Virus record (IMG/VR): IMGVR_UViG_3300025466_000134 | Location: 1-30,035 of that record | Strand: one strand, 5' to 3' | DNA from: a virus | DNA: 30,035 nucleotides | In this document: positions 5,796-11,774 of the stretch, in pieces | Layout: every line of letters starts with the position of its first letter | Numbering within the stretch: position 1 is the stretch's first letter | Notes under the pieces: model-generated | Told to the model about the DNA's origin: nothing | The model's database searches: none | What the model saw: the letters and a program-made list of their open reading frames with translations, nothing else | Made by a program: the position numbers and the translations under genes

Positions 5796-6053
5796 ATGGC
5801 TTATATTCCAAAAGAAGGTAGTGGCTCACTATTTAAAAATGACCGCAAAACAACCGAAAATCACCCAGACTATACAGGCACTATCATGGTTAATAACCGT
5901 GAATGTTACTTATCTGCGTGGGTTAAAGAAGGCAAAAAAGGCAAGTTTTTTAGCGTATCTATTGGCAAAGAAAAAGCACCGGTAGGATTTAAAGCTAGTG
6001 GTAGCGATGAAATCCAGCGCCATACCATTGAAGATTCTGACCTTCCATTTTAA
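5796..6053 (+). CDS. Small protein with SSB-like acidic C-terminal tail
   Basis: 85 residues. The N-terminal part GSGSLFKNDRKTTENHPDYT matches a small phage family with a single beta-rich domain (TIMVNNRECYLSAWVKEGKK, then FFSVSIG). It ends IEDSDLPF, close to the acidic DDDIPF end by which bacterial SSB recruits repair partners. I read it as a likely single-stranded-DNA-associated protein working with ERF and the exonuclease. The OB fold itself cannot be confirmed by eye. Confidence 0.6.
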   Translation: MAYIPKEGSGSLFKNDRKTTENHPDYTGTIMVNNRECYLSAWVKEGKKGKFFSVSIGKEKAPVGFKASGSDEIQRHTIEDSDLPF

Positions 6054-6062
6054 GGAATAGCC

Positions 6063-6260
6063 ATGCTGAGTCACATCAAAGATGTTATTGGCGAAAAAGC
6101 CATTATTACTATGGAAGCCTATGGGGTTGATGAAGAAAGGCGGTTAATTTCTTTTGAACCCCAAGACTTAGAGTTAATACTTAAAGATGTGATTCAAGTA
6201 TGCGCTGATATGTGCATTACTGAAGTAGATAGAAATGCAATTTTAGAATTACTCAACTAA
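6063..6260 (+). CDS. Hypothetical 65-aa acidic protein
   Basis: Starts after AAGGAATAGCC and sits between the SSB-tailed protein and the exonuclease. It has a short beta-like N-terminal half and an acidic helical second half with two cysteines (VCADMCITEVD). No domain is recognised. A role as a small partner of the recombination proteins would be a guess from position. Confidence 0.6.
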   Translation: MLSHIKDVIGEKAIITMEAYGVDEERRLISFEPQDLELILKDVIQVCADMCITEVDRNAILELLN

Positions 6261-6279
6261 GCATTTAAAGGGGAAATAA

Positions 6280-7026
6280 ATGTCAGAACATTGGTACTGT
6301 GCTCAAACAGGCGCACCACGCTATACAACTACAGGTAAAAATGGAAAAGAAAGAAATACAACGCTTAGAGATGCCAAAGCTAACCCAGGCACTCTCGTAC
6401 CTTCCGTTTCTACAATTAACAGCCAATTATCTAAAGCTGGACTTAATACATGGTTTCAGACTGAGGCCATTAAAGCTGCCGCAGAAAACCCAAGAGGTCT
6501 GCAAGAAGAAGAAAAAGACTATATATCCAGAATATTAGAGTTATCTAAAAGAAAATCCCAAGATGCTATGGCTAGGGGTACTCTTATACATGACTTCATA
6601 GAATCGTTTTACAACCAAGATTACCTACCGGATATGCCAGCGTATGTCCGTGTCGTAGATGACGCCATAACAGCCCATTTTGGTACTCAGTTATGGATTC
6701 CTGAGCAGTCCCTAGTAAACCAAGAAGGCTATGGTGGTAAGTGCGATTTGTATTGCAAACCACGCCATGACTTTACTGGGGTCGTAATTGACTTTAAGAC
6801 TACGGAAAAAAGCCCTGGTGACCTAACACCCTATACAGAGCATACACTACAGCTTGCAGCGTATAGAGAGGTTTTAGCCCCATCTGCACGATGCGCCAAT
6901 GTATACATTAATGGCGAAACAAATGAAGTAGCCATTTATGAGCATAGTGAGCAAGACCTTAAAGACGGCTATGAGATGTTTCTAGCGTTGCTTAAAATAT
7001 ACAAATTGAAAACTGGTTTAAACTAA
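6280..7026 (+). CDS. PD-(D/E)XK exonuclease (RecB/Cas4-like)
   Basis: 248 residues with the full active-site series: RGTLIHDFIESF (His104), GGKCDLYCK (Asp156), VVIDFKTTE (Asp171 and Lys173) and TLQLAAYREV (Gln191, Tyr195). This is the RecB-type nuclease pattern found in PDDEXK_1 phage exonucleases. Next to an ERF annealase it probably resects DNA ends to give single strands for annealing, as lambda Exo does for Beta. AAAGGGGAAATAA precedes the ATG. It ends the recombination group; a 260-base gap follows. Confidence 0.88.
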   Translation: MSEHWYCAQTGAPRYTTTGKNGKERNTTLRDAKANPGTLVPSVSTINSQLSKAGLNTWFQTEAIKAAAENPRGLQEEEKDYISRILELSKRKSQDAMARGTLIHDFIESFYNQDYLPDMPAYVRVVDDAITAHFGTQLWIPEQSLVNQEGYGGKCDLYCKPRHDFTGVVIDFKTTEKSPGDLTPYTEHTLQLAAYREVLAPSARCANVYINGETNEVAIYEHSEQDLKDGYEMFLALLKIYKLKTGLN

Positions 7027-7129
7027 TCACGAGGCTGGCTTGGTTTCCCCTTCCATTACTCCTTGACACGAGAGTCAGCCTCACCTTCCAATGGGCGAAA
7101 GCGTAAAGAAGCAAGTAGCCCACCTTCTT

Positions 7130-7147
7130 TGTTGTTTATTTACAACA
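7130..7147. promoter_or_regulatory. Operator-like palindrome, copy 3
   Basis: TGTTGTTTATTTACAACA has perfect six-base arms (TGTTGT/ACAACA) and is the best of the three related sites. It lies in the gap upstream of the second part of the rightward operon. Confidence 0.5.
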
Positions 7148-7201
7148 CATTAGGGTATGTCTTTATGTAAAAGTGCATGAAACTTTAATAAATTACTTAC
7201 A

Positions 7202-7270
7202 TAGCAGGTCTTGACACTATTCAGCTTTATGGCCCTTGGGGATTTCAAACTAAAAAGACCTGACCTGCTA
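7202..7270 (+). promoter_or_regulatory. Leader with two mutually exclusive stems
   Basis: TAGCAGGTC (7202-7210) can pair perfectly with GACCTGCTA (7262-7270). CAGGTCTT (7205-7212) can instead pair perfectly with AAGACCTG (7255-7262). Both use the same left strand, so only one can form. The structure ends 16 bases before the 7287 start codon, close to its AAGGGG ribosome site. Confidence 0.4.
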
Positions 7271-7286
7271 CTTTTATTAAGGGGAT

Positions 7287-7538
7287 ATGGATACATACAT
7301 TAGACGAGTATTTGAAGCTGAAGCACCTTGCGACAAATGCACTCAAAAAACAGATTGCCAAGAGTTTGAGTTGGCTTGTAGGGCATTTTCTTACTATGTT
7401 TTGCATGGCACATTTCACGCCCATACAGTAAGGATGCCTACGCATAACCTATTTAACAAAATATTCAAAGAAGATGACAAGGCTTTAAAAACCTATATGA
7501 AGTCTTTAGCAGCTAAAGAAGGGGGTATATGTGGATAA
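7287..7538 (+). CDS. Cys-rich small protein, putative zinc binding
   Basis: 83 residues with four cysteines in the first 32 (APCDKCTQKTDCQEFELACR), spaced C-x2-C-x5-C-x6-C, followed by AFSYYVLHGTF and MPTHNLF. The layout recalls a phage family of small Cys4 proteins, probably binding a metal. Function unknown. TTAAGGGG precedes the ATG. It opens a string of small accessory genes. Confidence 0.65.
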   Translation: MDTYIRRVFEAEAPCDKCTQKTDCQEFELACRAFSYYVLHGTFHAHTVRMPTHNLFNKIFKEDDKALKTYMKSLAAKEGGICG

Positions 7539-7737
7539 GCGTATTCGTACCAAATCAGCGTTTAGAGAGATGTTTAAGTATAAAAACCACATTACGCATA
7601 CTCTTGAAAAGCTAGTTGCTATTGAAAGCAAAAGACGGATTGTAGAAGTGTCTAGTGGGCCATTATGGTACATCTTTGGCTACAAATTAGTGTCTAAACC
7701 TTGGCTAACTTATGGGGAAATGTATGACTGCAAATGA
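7531..7737 (+). CDS. Hypothetical 68-aa basic protein (GTG start)
   Basis: Starts with GTG at 7531, after GGGGG with five-base spacing, and overlaps the preceding gene by eight bases. It is basic at the N-terminus (MDKRIRTKSAFREMFKYKNH) with an aromatic C-terminal half (GPLWYIFGYKLVSKPWLTYG). No domain is recognised. Confidence 0.6.
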   Translation: MDKRIRTKSAFREMFKYKNHITHTLEKLVAIESKRRIVEVSSGPLWYIFGYKLVSKPWLTYGEMYDCK

Positions 7738-8176
7738 ATTAGCTGATGAATTAGATAAGTCTAGACAAAAACCCTATACATCTGAGCATTTAGTTGGTAA
7801 AGCCGCCAATATGTTGCGCCAATTTGGGCTTGCAGAAAGCATTGTTAAACAGCAAGCACTTGATATAGAAGAATGGAAACGCAAGTACAAAGATATGCAC
7901 AATTTGGCAACACAGGCAATGAGCAAAGTACATCAATTAGAAAAAGAGGCACAAATGAACAATAAACCAGTAGCGTGGATGGCGGCTAACGAATTACTTT
8001 TTAGTGTGGTTAAAGACGAGATTTACCATATTCCACTCTACACCCATCCAGTAAAAGAACTAACAGATGAAAAAATAACCGCAATATCCAAAAAGATATT
8101 TAAAGACTACAAGAACTTTCACCACTACCAAATTGACTTTGCAAGAGCAGTAATAAAGGAGGTAAGTGCGAAATGA
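7724..8176 (+). CDS. Two-module accessory protein (MTANELA + LTDE/FARAV)
   Basis: 150 residues from the ATG at 7724, chosen because GGGGAAAT precedes it and the paralogue at 8630 starts with the same MTANELA; an in-frame ATG at 7712 is possible. Module A is MTANELADELDKS followed by KAANMLRQFG and a coiled coil. Module B is KPVAWMAANELLFSV, IPLYTHPVKELTDEKI and FARAVIKEV. Genes at 8286 and 8630 carry B and A separately. Such mosaics are common in phage accessory regions and their job is unknown. The spread of modules over neighbouring genes points to duplication and shuffling. Confidence 0.65.
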   Translation: MTANELADELDKSRQKPYTSEHLVGKAANMLRQFGLAESIVKQQALDIEEWKRKYKDMHNLATQAMSKVHQLEKEAQMNNKPVAWMAANELLFSVVKDEIYHIPLYTHPVKELTDEKITAISKKIFKDYKNFHHYQIDFARAVIKEVSAK

Positions 8177-8289
8177 ACGGATACTGGTGTGTTATTTGTA
8201 TGCAATTTTTGCCGAGCATTGATGGTGTAATTATTCACGATGATGTAGTACATCCTGACGATATGAACTTTGAGGAAACAGAACAATGA
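8173..8289 (+). CDS. 38-aa CxxC microprotein
   Basis: The frame starts MNGYWCVICMQFLPSIDGVI and ends DMNFEETEQ. It has one CxxC pair and an acidic tail. Both ends overlap neighbours as ATGA, so it fills the only gap between the two module genes exactly. It may bind metal as a dimer. The family is not identified. Confidence 0.6.
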   Translation: MNGYWCVICMQFLPSIDGVIIHDDVVHPDDMNFEETEQ

Positions 8290-8633
8290 AACCAATAGCA
8301 TGGATTGCCGTAGGCGACAACACAAGCGTATTTTTTGATTTAGATTGTGCTTTGGCAATTGATGAAAACCCAACACCACTTTACACCCATCCAGCAAAAG
8401 AACTACACCTATCACTTCAAAAAAGTAAAGAAACAGGTGAACTATTAGCCGTTACTTATACAGATGATGAGCATAGGATTGTGGAAGTGTTATGGCAAAA
8501 ACCACCAGCAAAGACACTAACAGATGAGGAAATAGAAGATTTAATTGATAGTGAAATACCTATGATTCTTTTAGGTGGAAGATTATTTTATCGTCAATTT
8601 GCTAGAGCAATACTAAGAAAGGCACAAGAATGA
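8286..8633 (+). CDS. Module-B accessory protein
   Basis: 115 residues: MKPIAWIAVGDNTS, then TPLYTHPAKEL, an acidic middle and KTLTDEEIEDLI with FARAILRKAQE at the end. It is homologous along its length to the second half of the 7724 protein, with an insert of about 35 residues between the THPAKEL and LTDEEI parts. Coupled at both ends by ATGA. Function unknown. Confidence 0.65.
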   Translation: MKPIAWIAVGDNTSVFFDLDCALAIDENPTPLYTHPAKELHLSLQKSKETGELLAVTYTDDEHRIVEVLWQKPPAKTLTDEEIEDLIDSEIPMILLGGRLFYRQFARAILRKAQE

Positions 8634-8824
8634 CTGCAAATGAACTAGCTATTTTATTGGAAGTGGATAGTTGGTACAAGCTGGTAACTAGAGAAGAAAT
8701 AGCCACCATGCTACGCCAGCAACAATCTGAAATAGAGGCGTTGAAAGCAGAAAAAATTAGGGCTTATGACAATGGATATGAAGATGGTAGAAAGCCTAAT
8801 ACAAATAAGGCACAAGAGAAATGA
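8630..8824 (+). CDS. Module-A accessory protein
   Basis: 64 residues: MTANELAILLEVDSWYKLVT, then EEIATMLRQQQSEIEALKAE. The start and the ATMLRQ block match the N-terminal half of the 7724 protein, followed by a coiled coil and a GYEDGRK segment. Coupled by ATGA to both neighbours. No known function. Confidence 0.6.
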   Translation: MTANELAILLEVDSWYKLVTREEIATMLRQQQSEIEALKAEKIRAYDNGYEDGRKPNTNKAQEK

Positions 8825-9024
8825 GCCTAATTGAAATGCGTGAAGATTTATGCACCCAAAAACGAGTTAGTAGGTCAAGAGTTACCTACGATATTAACTA
8901 TGACCAAGAAGTTATTTATACCCAAGAAGGTTGGAATGATGGTCAAAAGACTGTTTGGGACAACGAAATTGGTATTGTGTTGGTAGATGCTTTAACTAAA
9001 CATGGAAAGGTACAAGAAAAATGA
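8821..9024 (+). CDS. Hypothetical 67-aa protein
   Basis: Begins MSLIEMREDLCTQKRVSRSR and ends LVDALTKHGKVQEK. The ending KVQEK resembles the NKAQEK end of the preceding gene, both made by similar DNA around the ATGA junctions. No domain is recognised. Confidence 0.55.
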   Translation: MSLIEMREDLCTQKRVSRSRVTYDINYDQEVIYTQEGWNDGQKTVWDNEIGIVLVDALTKHGKVQEK

Positions 9025-9188
9025 ATATTCAAATAGAAATAGTCAAAGAAAACAAAGATGGGTCAGCAGACGCATTAGTGCATTTTGACAAAGAAGGTTT
9101 GGGTATGCTGGTAGAAGAAGGAATTATCAGCATATTACGAAAATACATTGAGCAACAAAAAAATGCTAATAAAAGAAAAAAACGGTAG
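9021..9188 (+). CDS. Hypothetical 55-aa protein (DGSAD..HFDKEG type)
   Basis: Starts MNIQIEIVKENKDGSADALV and continues HFDKEGLGMLVEEGIISILR, ending with a Lys/Arg-rich tail. The pattern of a short beta hairpin, DGSAD, HFDKEGL and a helix is one I have seen among small phage proteins, function unknown. The ATG overlaps the previous stop. Confidence 0.6.
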   Translation: MNIQIEIVKENKDGSADALVHFDKEGLGMLVEEGIISILRKYIEQQKNANKRKKR

Positions 9189-9405
9189 TTATACAGTTAA
9201 TGTAAATGGGGGAGAAGTAACTATGTCTACAAGAAGTTTTGGAATGGTTGGTAAAACCTATAAATCAGCATCAGAGGCGCTTAAAGATGCTAGTTGGTGT
9301 ACAGCTATACAAAGACCTGATAAAAGCGAATACAGCCACTTCTGGTCGATTCTAGGGGTATTGTCAGCATTAGGCTTAGTGCTATTTGTAGCTATCCGTT
9401 TTTAG
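9163..9405 (+). CDS. Small protein with C-terminal membrane helix
   Basis: 80 residues from the ATG at 9163, with a soluble beta-like N-terminal part (GSYTVNVNGGEVTMSTRSFG) and a C-terminal hydrophobic helix (SILGVLSALGLVLFVAIRF). A second ATG at 9223 has a much better ribosome site (GGGGGAGAAGTAACT) and would give a 60-residue form, so the start is uncertain. It is the last rightward gene and its end overlaps the convergent endolysin gene by 14 bases. Confidence 0.55.
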   Translation: MLIKEKNGSYTVNVNGGEVTMSTRSFGMVGKTYKSASEALKDASWCTAIQRPDKSEYSHFWSILGVLSALGLVLFVAIRF

Positions 9406-9901
9406 CCATATCTAAGGCTTGTTTTTCTTCATTATCTACCCTTGCAAGCCAGCCTTTACCAAAAATAGGAAAAGTCTTTAATGACTTGTAATATTCTCTC
9501 CTAGTTTCAGAGAATTTTGCGATAAGAGTTGCACTATTACTTGCGAGAATAAGGCTTCTTGTTGCTGGGCCAATAACTCCGTCAGGTACACATCCAAGAG
9601 ATTGTTGAAGAAGTTTAACTGCCCTGCCTGGGCCTGCGTTAACTGCCATTGAAAAACTAAGCAGGTCGACTCCCCTAGGTAATACTTCTCCATAACAAGG
9701 TCTCCAGTAGCGTTGCTCATACAAAGGGGCTACAAGGTCTTTAGTAAGGTTTTTCATGGTAGCGACAGGATGACCTACCCATTCTTCCCAAACTGCCTTA
9801 GTGACCCCTAAATTCGTTTCACCGCCAGGGTCTTTTAAATTATTAACCCAGCCACCTTCAGACTTTAAAACTAAGTCTAAACACTCTTTAAAATCATTCA
9901 T
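9392..9901 (-). CDS. Endolysin, glycoside hydrolase family 108 muramidase
   Basis: Starts with the GH108 signature: LVLKSEGGWVNNLKDPGGET then NLGVTKAVW, with Glu15 of SEGG as catalytic acid. The second half has VNAGPGRAVKLLQQSLG and VPDGVIGPATRSL, a peptidoglycan-binding-like helical region usual in this family. At 169 aa it is full length. No signal peptide is seen, so release depends on the holin. It is the last gene of the late operon. Confidence 0.93.
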   Translation of the reverse strand: MNDFKECLDLVLKSEGGWVNNLKDPGGETNLGVTKAVWEEWVGHPVATMKNLTKDLVAPLYEQRYWRPCYGEVLPRGVDLLSFSMAVNAGPGRAVKLLQQSLGCVPDGVIGPATRSLILASNSATLIAKFSETRREYYKSLKTFPIFGKGWLARVDNEEKQALDMAKNG

Positions 9902-10302
9902 TTAATGTCAATCTGGGCGTTTATCCAGTCTTGCAGGCTGACTACTTGTTGCGTTGTGGCAGCGCATTGTCCAGCAAGAAGATTGTAGGCGGTTGCAACA
10001 TCAGCGACTGTGGGGGCTGTGGAAATGCCGGACACTTTACTGCTACTGGGGTTATTCCACACGCTAGTAGCCCGATAGTAGTTACGCAAAGCAGTAAGTT
10101 TAGCTTCATATTCATTGGCTATTCCTTTAGTGACTAATTCGTGTTGTTTTGTGATTGATTCGACTTTGGATTCTTGTTCTTTGGCGGCAATTTCAACTGA
10201 TTTTTTGTAATCAAGATATTTAGAATAGCCCAACCACCAGCCACTACCAAAACAAATAGATACAACCACAGTAATAATGATAATTTTGACATAATCAATC
10301 AT
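9898..10302 (-). CDS. Rz: Rz-like inner-membrane spanin
   Basis: One N-terminal membrane helix (IIIITVVVSICFGSGWWLGY), then a coiled coil (AAKEQESKVESITKQHELVT) and a C-terminal helix with QCAATTQQVVSLQDWINAQ. This is the plan of i-spanins, which span the periplasm with the outer-membrane partner and disrupt the outer membrane in the last step of lysis. A lipoprotein gene is nested in another frame (9942-10115), which strengthens the call. It overlaps endolysin and holin genes by a few bases. Confidence 0.85.
   Translation of the reverse strand: MIDYVKIIIITVVVSICFGSGWWLGYSKYLDYKKSVEIAAKEQESKVESITKQHELVTKGIANEYEAKLTALRNYYRATSVWNNPSSSKVSGISTAPTVADVATAYNLLAGQCAATTQQVVSLQDWINAQIDIK
9942..10115 (-). 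CDS. Rz1: Rz1-like outer-membrane lipoprotein, nested in Rz gene
   Basis: In the +1 frame inside the Rz gene is a 57-codon frame starting MNMKLNLLLCVTTIGLLACG. It has a basic start, a hydrophobic run and a lipobox LLAC with Cys19 as the lipidated residue, followed by a short Pro-rich region (CPAFPQPPQSLMLQPP). This is exactly the makeup of Rz1 o-spanins, and nesting inside Rz is their usual arrangement. AAAGGA lies seven bases before the ATG at 10115; a second ATG at 10109 is in frame. The C-terminus extends ~15 residues past the Pro-rich part, which is a little longer than needed. Confidence 0.82.
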   Translation of the reverse strand: MNMKLNLLLCVTTIGLLACGITPVAVKCPAFPQPPQSLMLQPPTIFLLDNALPQRNK

Positions 10303-10483
10303 TTATAGGCCCAGTAGTGAGAAAACGCAATATAGCGACAATAACACCAACAATAACCAACAATATGCCATAGTACCTTTGGTCAATAACAGATTGTAAA
10401 TAGGAAAAGTTATCAAATAATGCGCCAAAAATGACAAGCGCAAAAGAAAATAACATTGTCCTGCTGTGGAAAATTTGTTTCAT
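10295..10483 (-). CDS. Holin-like membrane protein
   Basis: 62 residues from the ATG at 10483, which overlaps the preceding stop as ATGA; the frame is open further upstream but that part is antisense to nothing functional and reads as non-coding. Two hydrophobic helices (MLFSFALVIFGALF and YYGILLVIVGVIVAILRFLT) separated by DNFSYLQSVIDQR. Position between an XhlA-like protein and the spanin supports a holin or pinholin role in timing lysis. Confidence 0.72.
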   Translation of the reverse strand: MKQIFHSRTMLFSFALVIFGALFDNFSYLQSVIDQRYYGILLVIVGVIVAILRFLTTGPIND

Positions 10484-10695
10484 TTGCCTGTAATGTAATG
10501 GGCTACAAAACCTACAAAAGTGGAAAAGGCAGACACAATAACCATGCCAGCCCAAAAACCGCCCCTGCCTTTATTGGCTAACTCAAGTAGTTGCTTAACA
10601 TCTTTGCGTAATTCAGCTACTTCATATTCCATGTTTTCTACTTTTTGCCAAGTTACGCCAAATTTTACAGGGTCAATTTCCACAAGATTACTCAC
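10480..10695 (-). CDS. XhlA-like lysis-associated protein (GTG start)
   Basis: 71 residues: an N-terminal coiled coil (VENMEYEVAELRKDVKQLLE) and a C-terminal membrane helix (FWAGMVIVSAFSTFVGFVA). This matches the plan of haemolysin XhlA-type phage proteins, which cooperate with holins. The start is GTG, overlapping the TGA of the previous gene (GTGA). It heads the lysis group with the holin, spanins and endolysin. Confidence 0.7.
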   Translation of the reverse strand: MSNLVEIDPVKFGVTWQKVENMEYEVAELRKDVKQLLELANKGRGGFWAGMVIVSAFSTFVGFVAHYITGK

Positions 10696-10844
10696 TTTTT
10701 AGTTGTTTTTGTTTTTTTGGCGACAACTTTAGTGGCTTTTTTGGCTACTTTTTTGACGGCAGGCTTTTTAACAGGAAAGTCAAAAGTTTCAATTTTGGGT
10801 GTAAAGCCAAATTTGTCTAATATCCATGTAAATGTGAAGTTCAT
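10692..10844 (-). CDS. 50-aa peptide with histone-like Lys-rich tail
   Basis: Starts MNFTFTWILDKFGFTPKIET and then turns into a tail of KKPAVKKVAKKATKVVAKKT repeats typical of histone H1-like and bacterial AlgP-like proteins. The first half is aromatic and hydrophobic. ATGA and GTGA overlaps on both sides support translation. It could bind DNA or the negatively charged membrane; either is inference. Confidence 0.65.
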   Translation of the reverse strand: MNFTFTWILDKFGFTPKIETFDFPVKKPAVKKVAKKATKVVAKKTKTTKK

Positions 10845-11002
10845 GCTAATTCCTCATCTGTTGGTTTAGCTAGTGTAGGATGTTCCCATTTAGCAATGTA
10901 ATCGCCTTTACCGTCTGAATCGTTTTGGAGTGTGATTACAGTCAAGAAATCCTGTTGTGTAAGGCTAGGATATAGAGCCATGATTTTTTCGTATAAAGTC
11001 AT
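10841..11002 (-). CDS. XkdW-like small tail-region protein
   Basis: 53 residues: MTLYEKIMALYPSLTQQDFL then ITLQNDSDGKGDYIAKWEHP and KPTDEELA at the end. The YPSL...DF...I.LQNDSDG..I..W..P....P..EEL pattern is that of XkdW-type small phage proteins that follow tail-fibre genes. They may help fibre assembly, though this is not established. It overlaps the fibre stop as TAATG. Confidence 0.7.
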   Translation of the reverse strand: MTLYEKIMALYPSLTQQDFLTVITLQNDSDGKGDYIAKWEHPTLAKPTDEELA

Positions 11003-11697
11003 TATGCCGTCCTTACTAAAATGCCACTAAATCTTGTAATTCCAATAAAAGCAGAAGTATTTGCCGTAGTTCCTACATTTCCGTATAACTCAACATAATC
11101 TGTAGAGCCATTCAAATAGACAATATCGCAAACGCTTGATGGGTATGCTGCTGTAGTTGCAGAACCACCACGAGCATATTCAGTACCATTTTTAAAGATA
11201 CCTGCATAAGCAATATTTGTTGATGTAATTGCTACTGCACCATTGATTTGATAATAACCAGCTACTTGTGGTGTAAAACGATAATTTGTTGTTGAATCAA
11301 AAGCATTGGCAGTATCAAAAATTTCAGTATTGATTGTTATTTTTGTCCAAGTATTTGTAGAAATAGATTGAGTTGCATTTGAATAAGCACTAAACGCTGG
11401 CATATTACCGCTAACCATTACTGTGCCAGTAGTCGCTGGAAATGTTGCTGTATTACTTCCTGCAACGGCAGGCGCAGCAAGAGTTACAGCGCCAGAAGTA
11501 GCGCCATTAACATTTGGAAATGTTGCGGCAGTTTTAGTGGCCAAAGTCTGCACAACACCGCCAGAGTCTTTATAAAATAACTTGCCATCAGCAGTATTAA
11601 TAGCTAATTCGCCAGCGACTAAGTTACCAGCCGTAGGGACATTAGTAGTTGTTGAGCTATAGTACAGGCTGATAGGCGTGAACGAAGTTGCGGCCAT
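11002..11697 (-). CDS. Tail fibre / receptor-binding protein with C1q-like domain
   Basis: 231 residues. The N-terminal part contains LVAGELAINTADGKLFYKDS, a fibre motif found in many phage structural proteins. A Thr/Ala-rich linker follows, and residues ~98-231 (PAFSAYSNATQSISTNTWTK through FRFSGILV-like strands YVELYG and RFSGILVRTA) look like a C1q/TNF jelly-roll head. Such heads trimerise and bind host surface ligands. An AAAGGATTTAATC site precedes the ATG after a 77-base gap. Confidence 0.75.
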   Translation of the reverse strand: MAATSFTPISLYYSSTTTNVPTAGNLVAGELAINTADGKLFYKDSGGVVQTLATKTAATFPNVNGATSGAVTLAAPAVAGSNTATFPATTGTVMVSGNMPAFSAYSNATQSISTNTWTKITINTEIFDTANAFDSTTNYRFTPQVAGYYQINGAVAITSTNIAYAGIFKNGTEYARGGSATTAAYPSSVCDIVYLNGSTDYVELYGNVGTTANTSAFIGITRFSGILVRTA

Positions 11698-11774
11698 GAT
11701 TAAATCCTTTTAAAAGTAAAGCCTTTGTTGTTGATTTTATTGGTAATTAAGTATGCTTGCATAACCTTATTTTA

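Larger units (their letters stand above)
7027..7286. other. 260-base gap with operator copy and structured leader
   Basis: No gene is seen. After the exonuclease stop come inverted arms GAGGCTG/CAGCCTC (7031-7037, 7076-7082) and TGGGC/GCCCA (7092-7096, 7117-7121), then the operator-like palindrome at 7130-7147 and a leader with two competing stems at 7202-7270. A TTTACA inside the palindrome's right half could act as a -35 box for a rightward promoter, with a poor -10 (TATGTA) 19 bases on. Confidence 0.45.

Noticed and set aside
7031-7082. Terminator after the exonuclease gene
   Set aside because: Arms GAGGCTG/CAGCCTC are present, but the loop is 38 bases and no U-tract follows.
7212-7217. 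TTGACA as a -35 box in the 7.2 kb leader
   Set aside because: No acceptable -10 hexamer at 16-19 bases; it lies between the arms of the competing stems.
8125-8415. 96-codon frame on the minus strand over the module genes
   Set aside because: It runs antisense through three coupled + strand genes with clear family similarity; composition is not protein-like.
9478-9720. 80-codon frame nested in the endolysin gene
   Set aside because: Alternate frame of a conserved GH108 gene, no signal peptide, lipobox or domain; unlike the nested Rz1 it has no expected partner role.
10484-10555. N-terminal extension of the holin gene
   Set aside because: The upstream 24 codons (Cys/His/Phe-rich) overlap the end of the XhlA-like gene in another frame, and the ATGA-coupled ATG at 10483 is the natural start.
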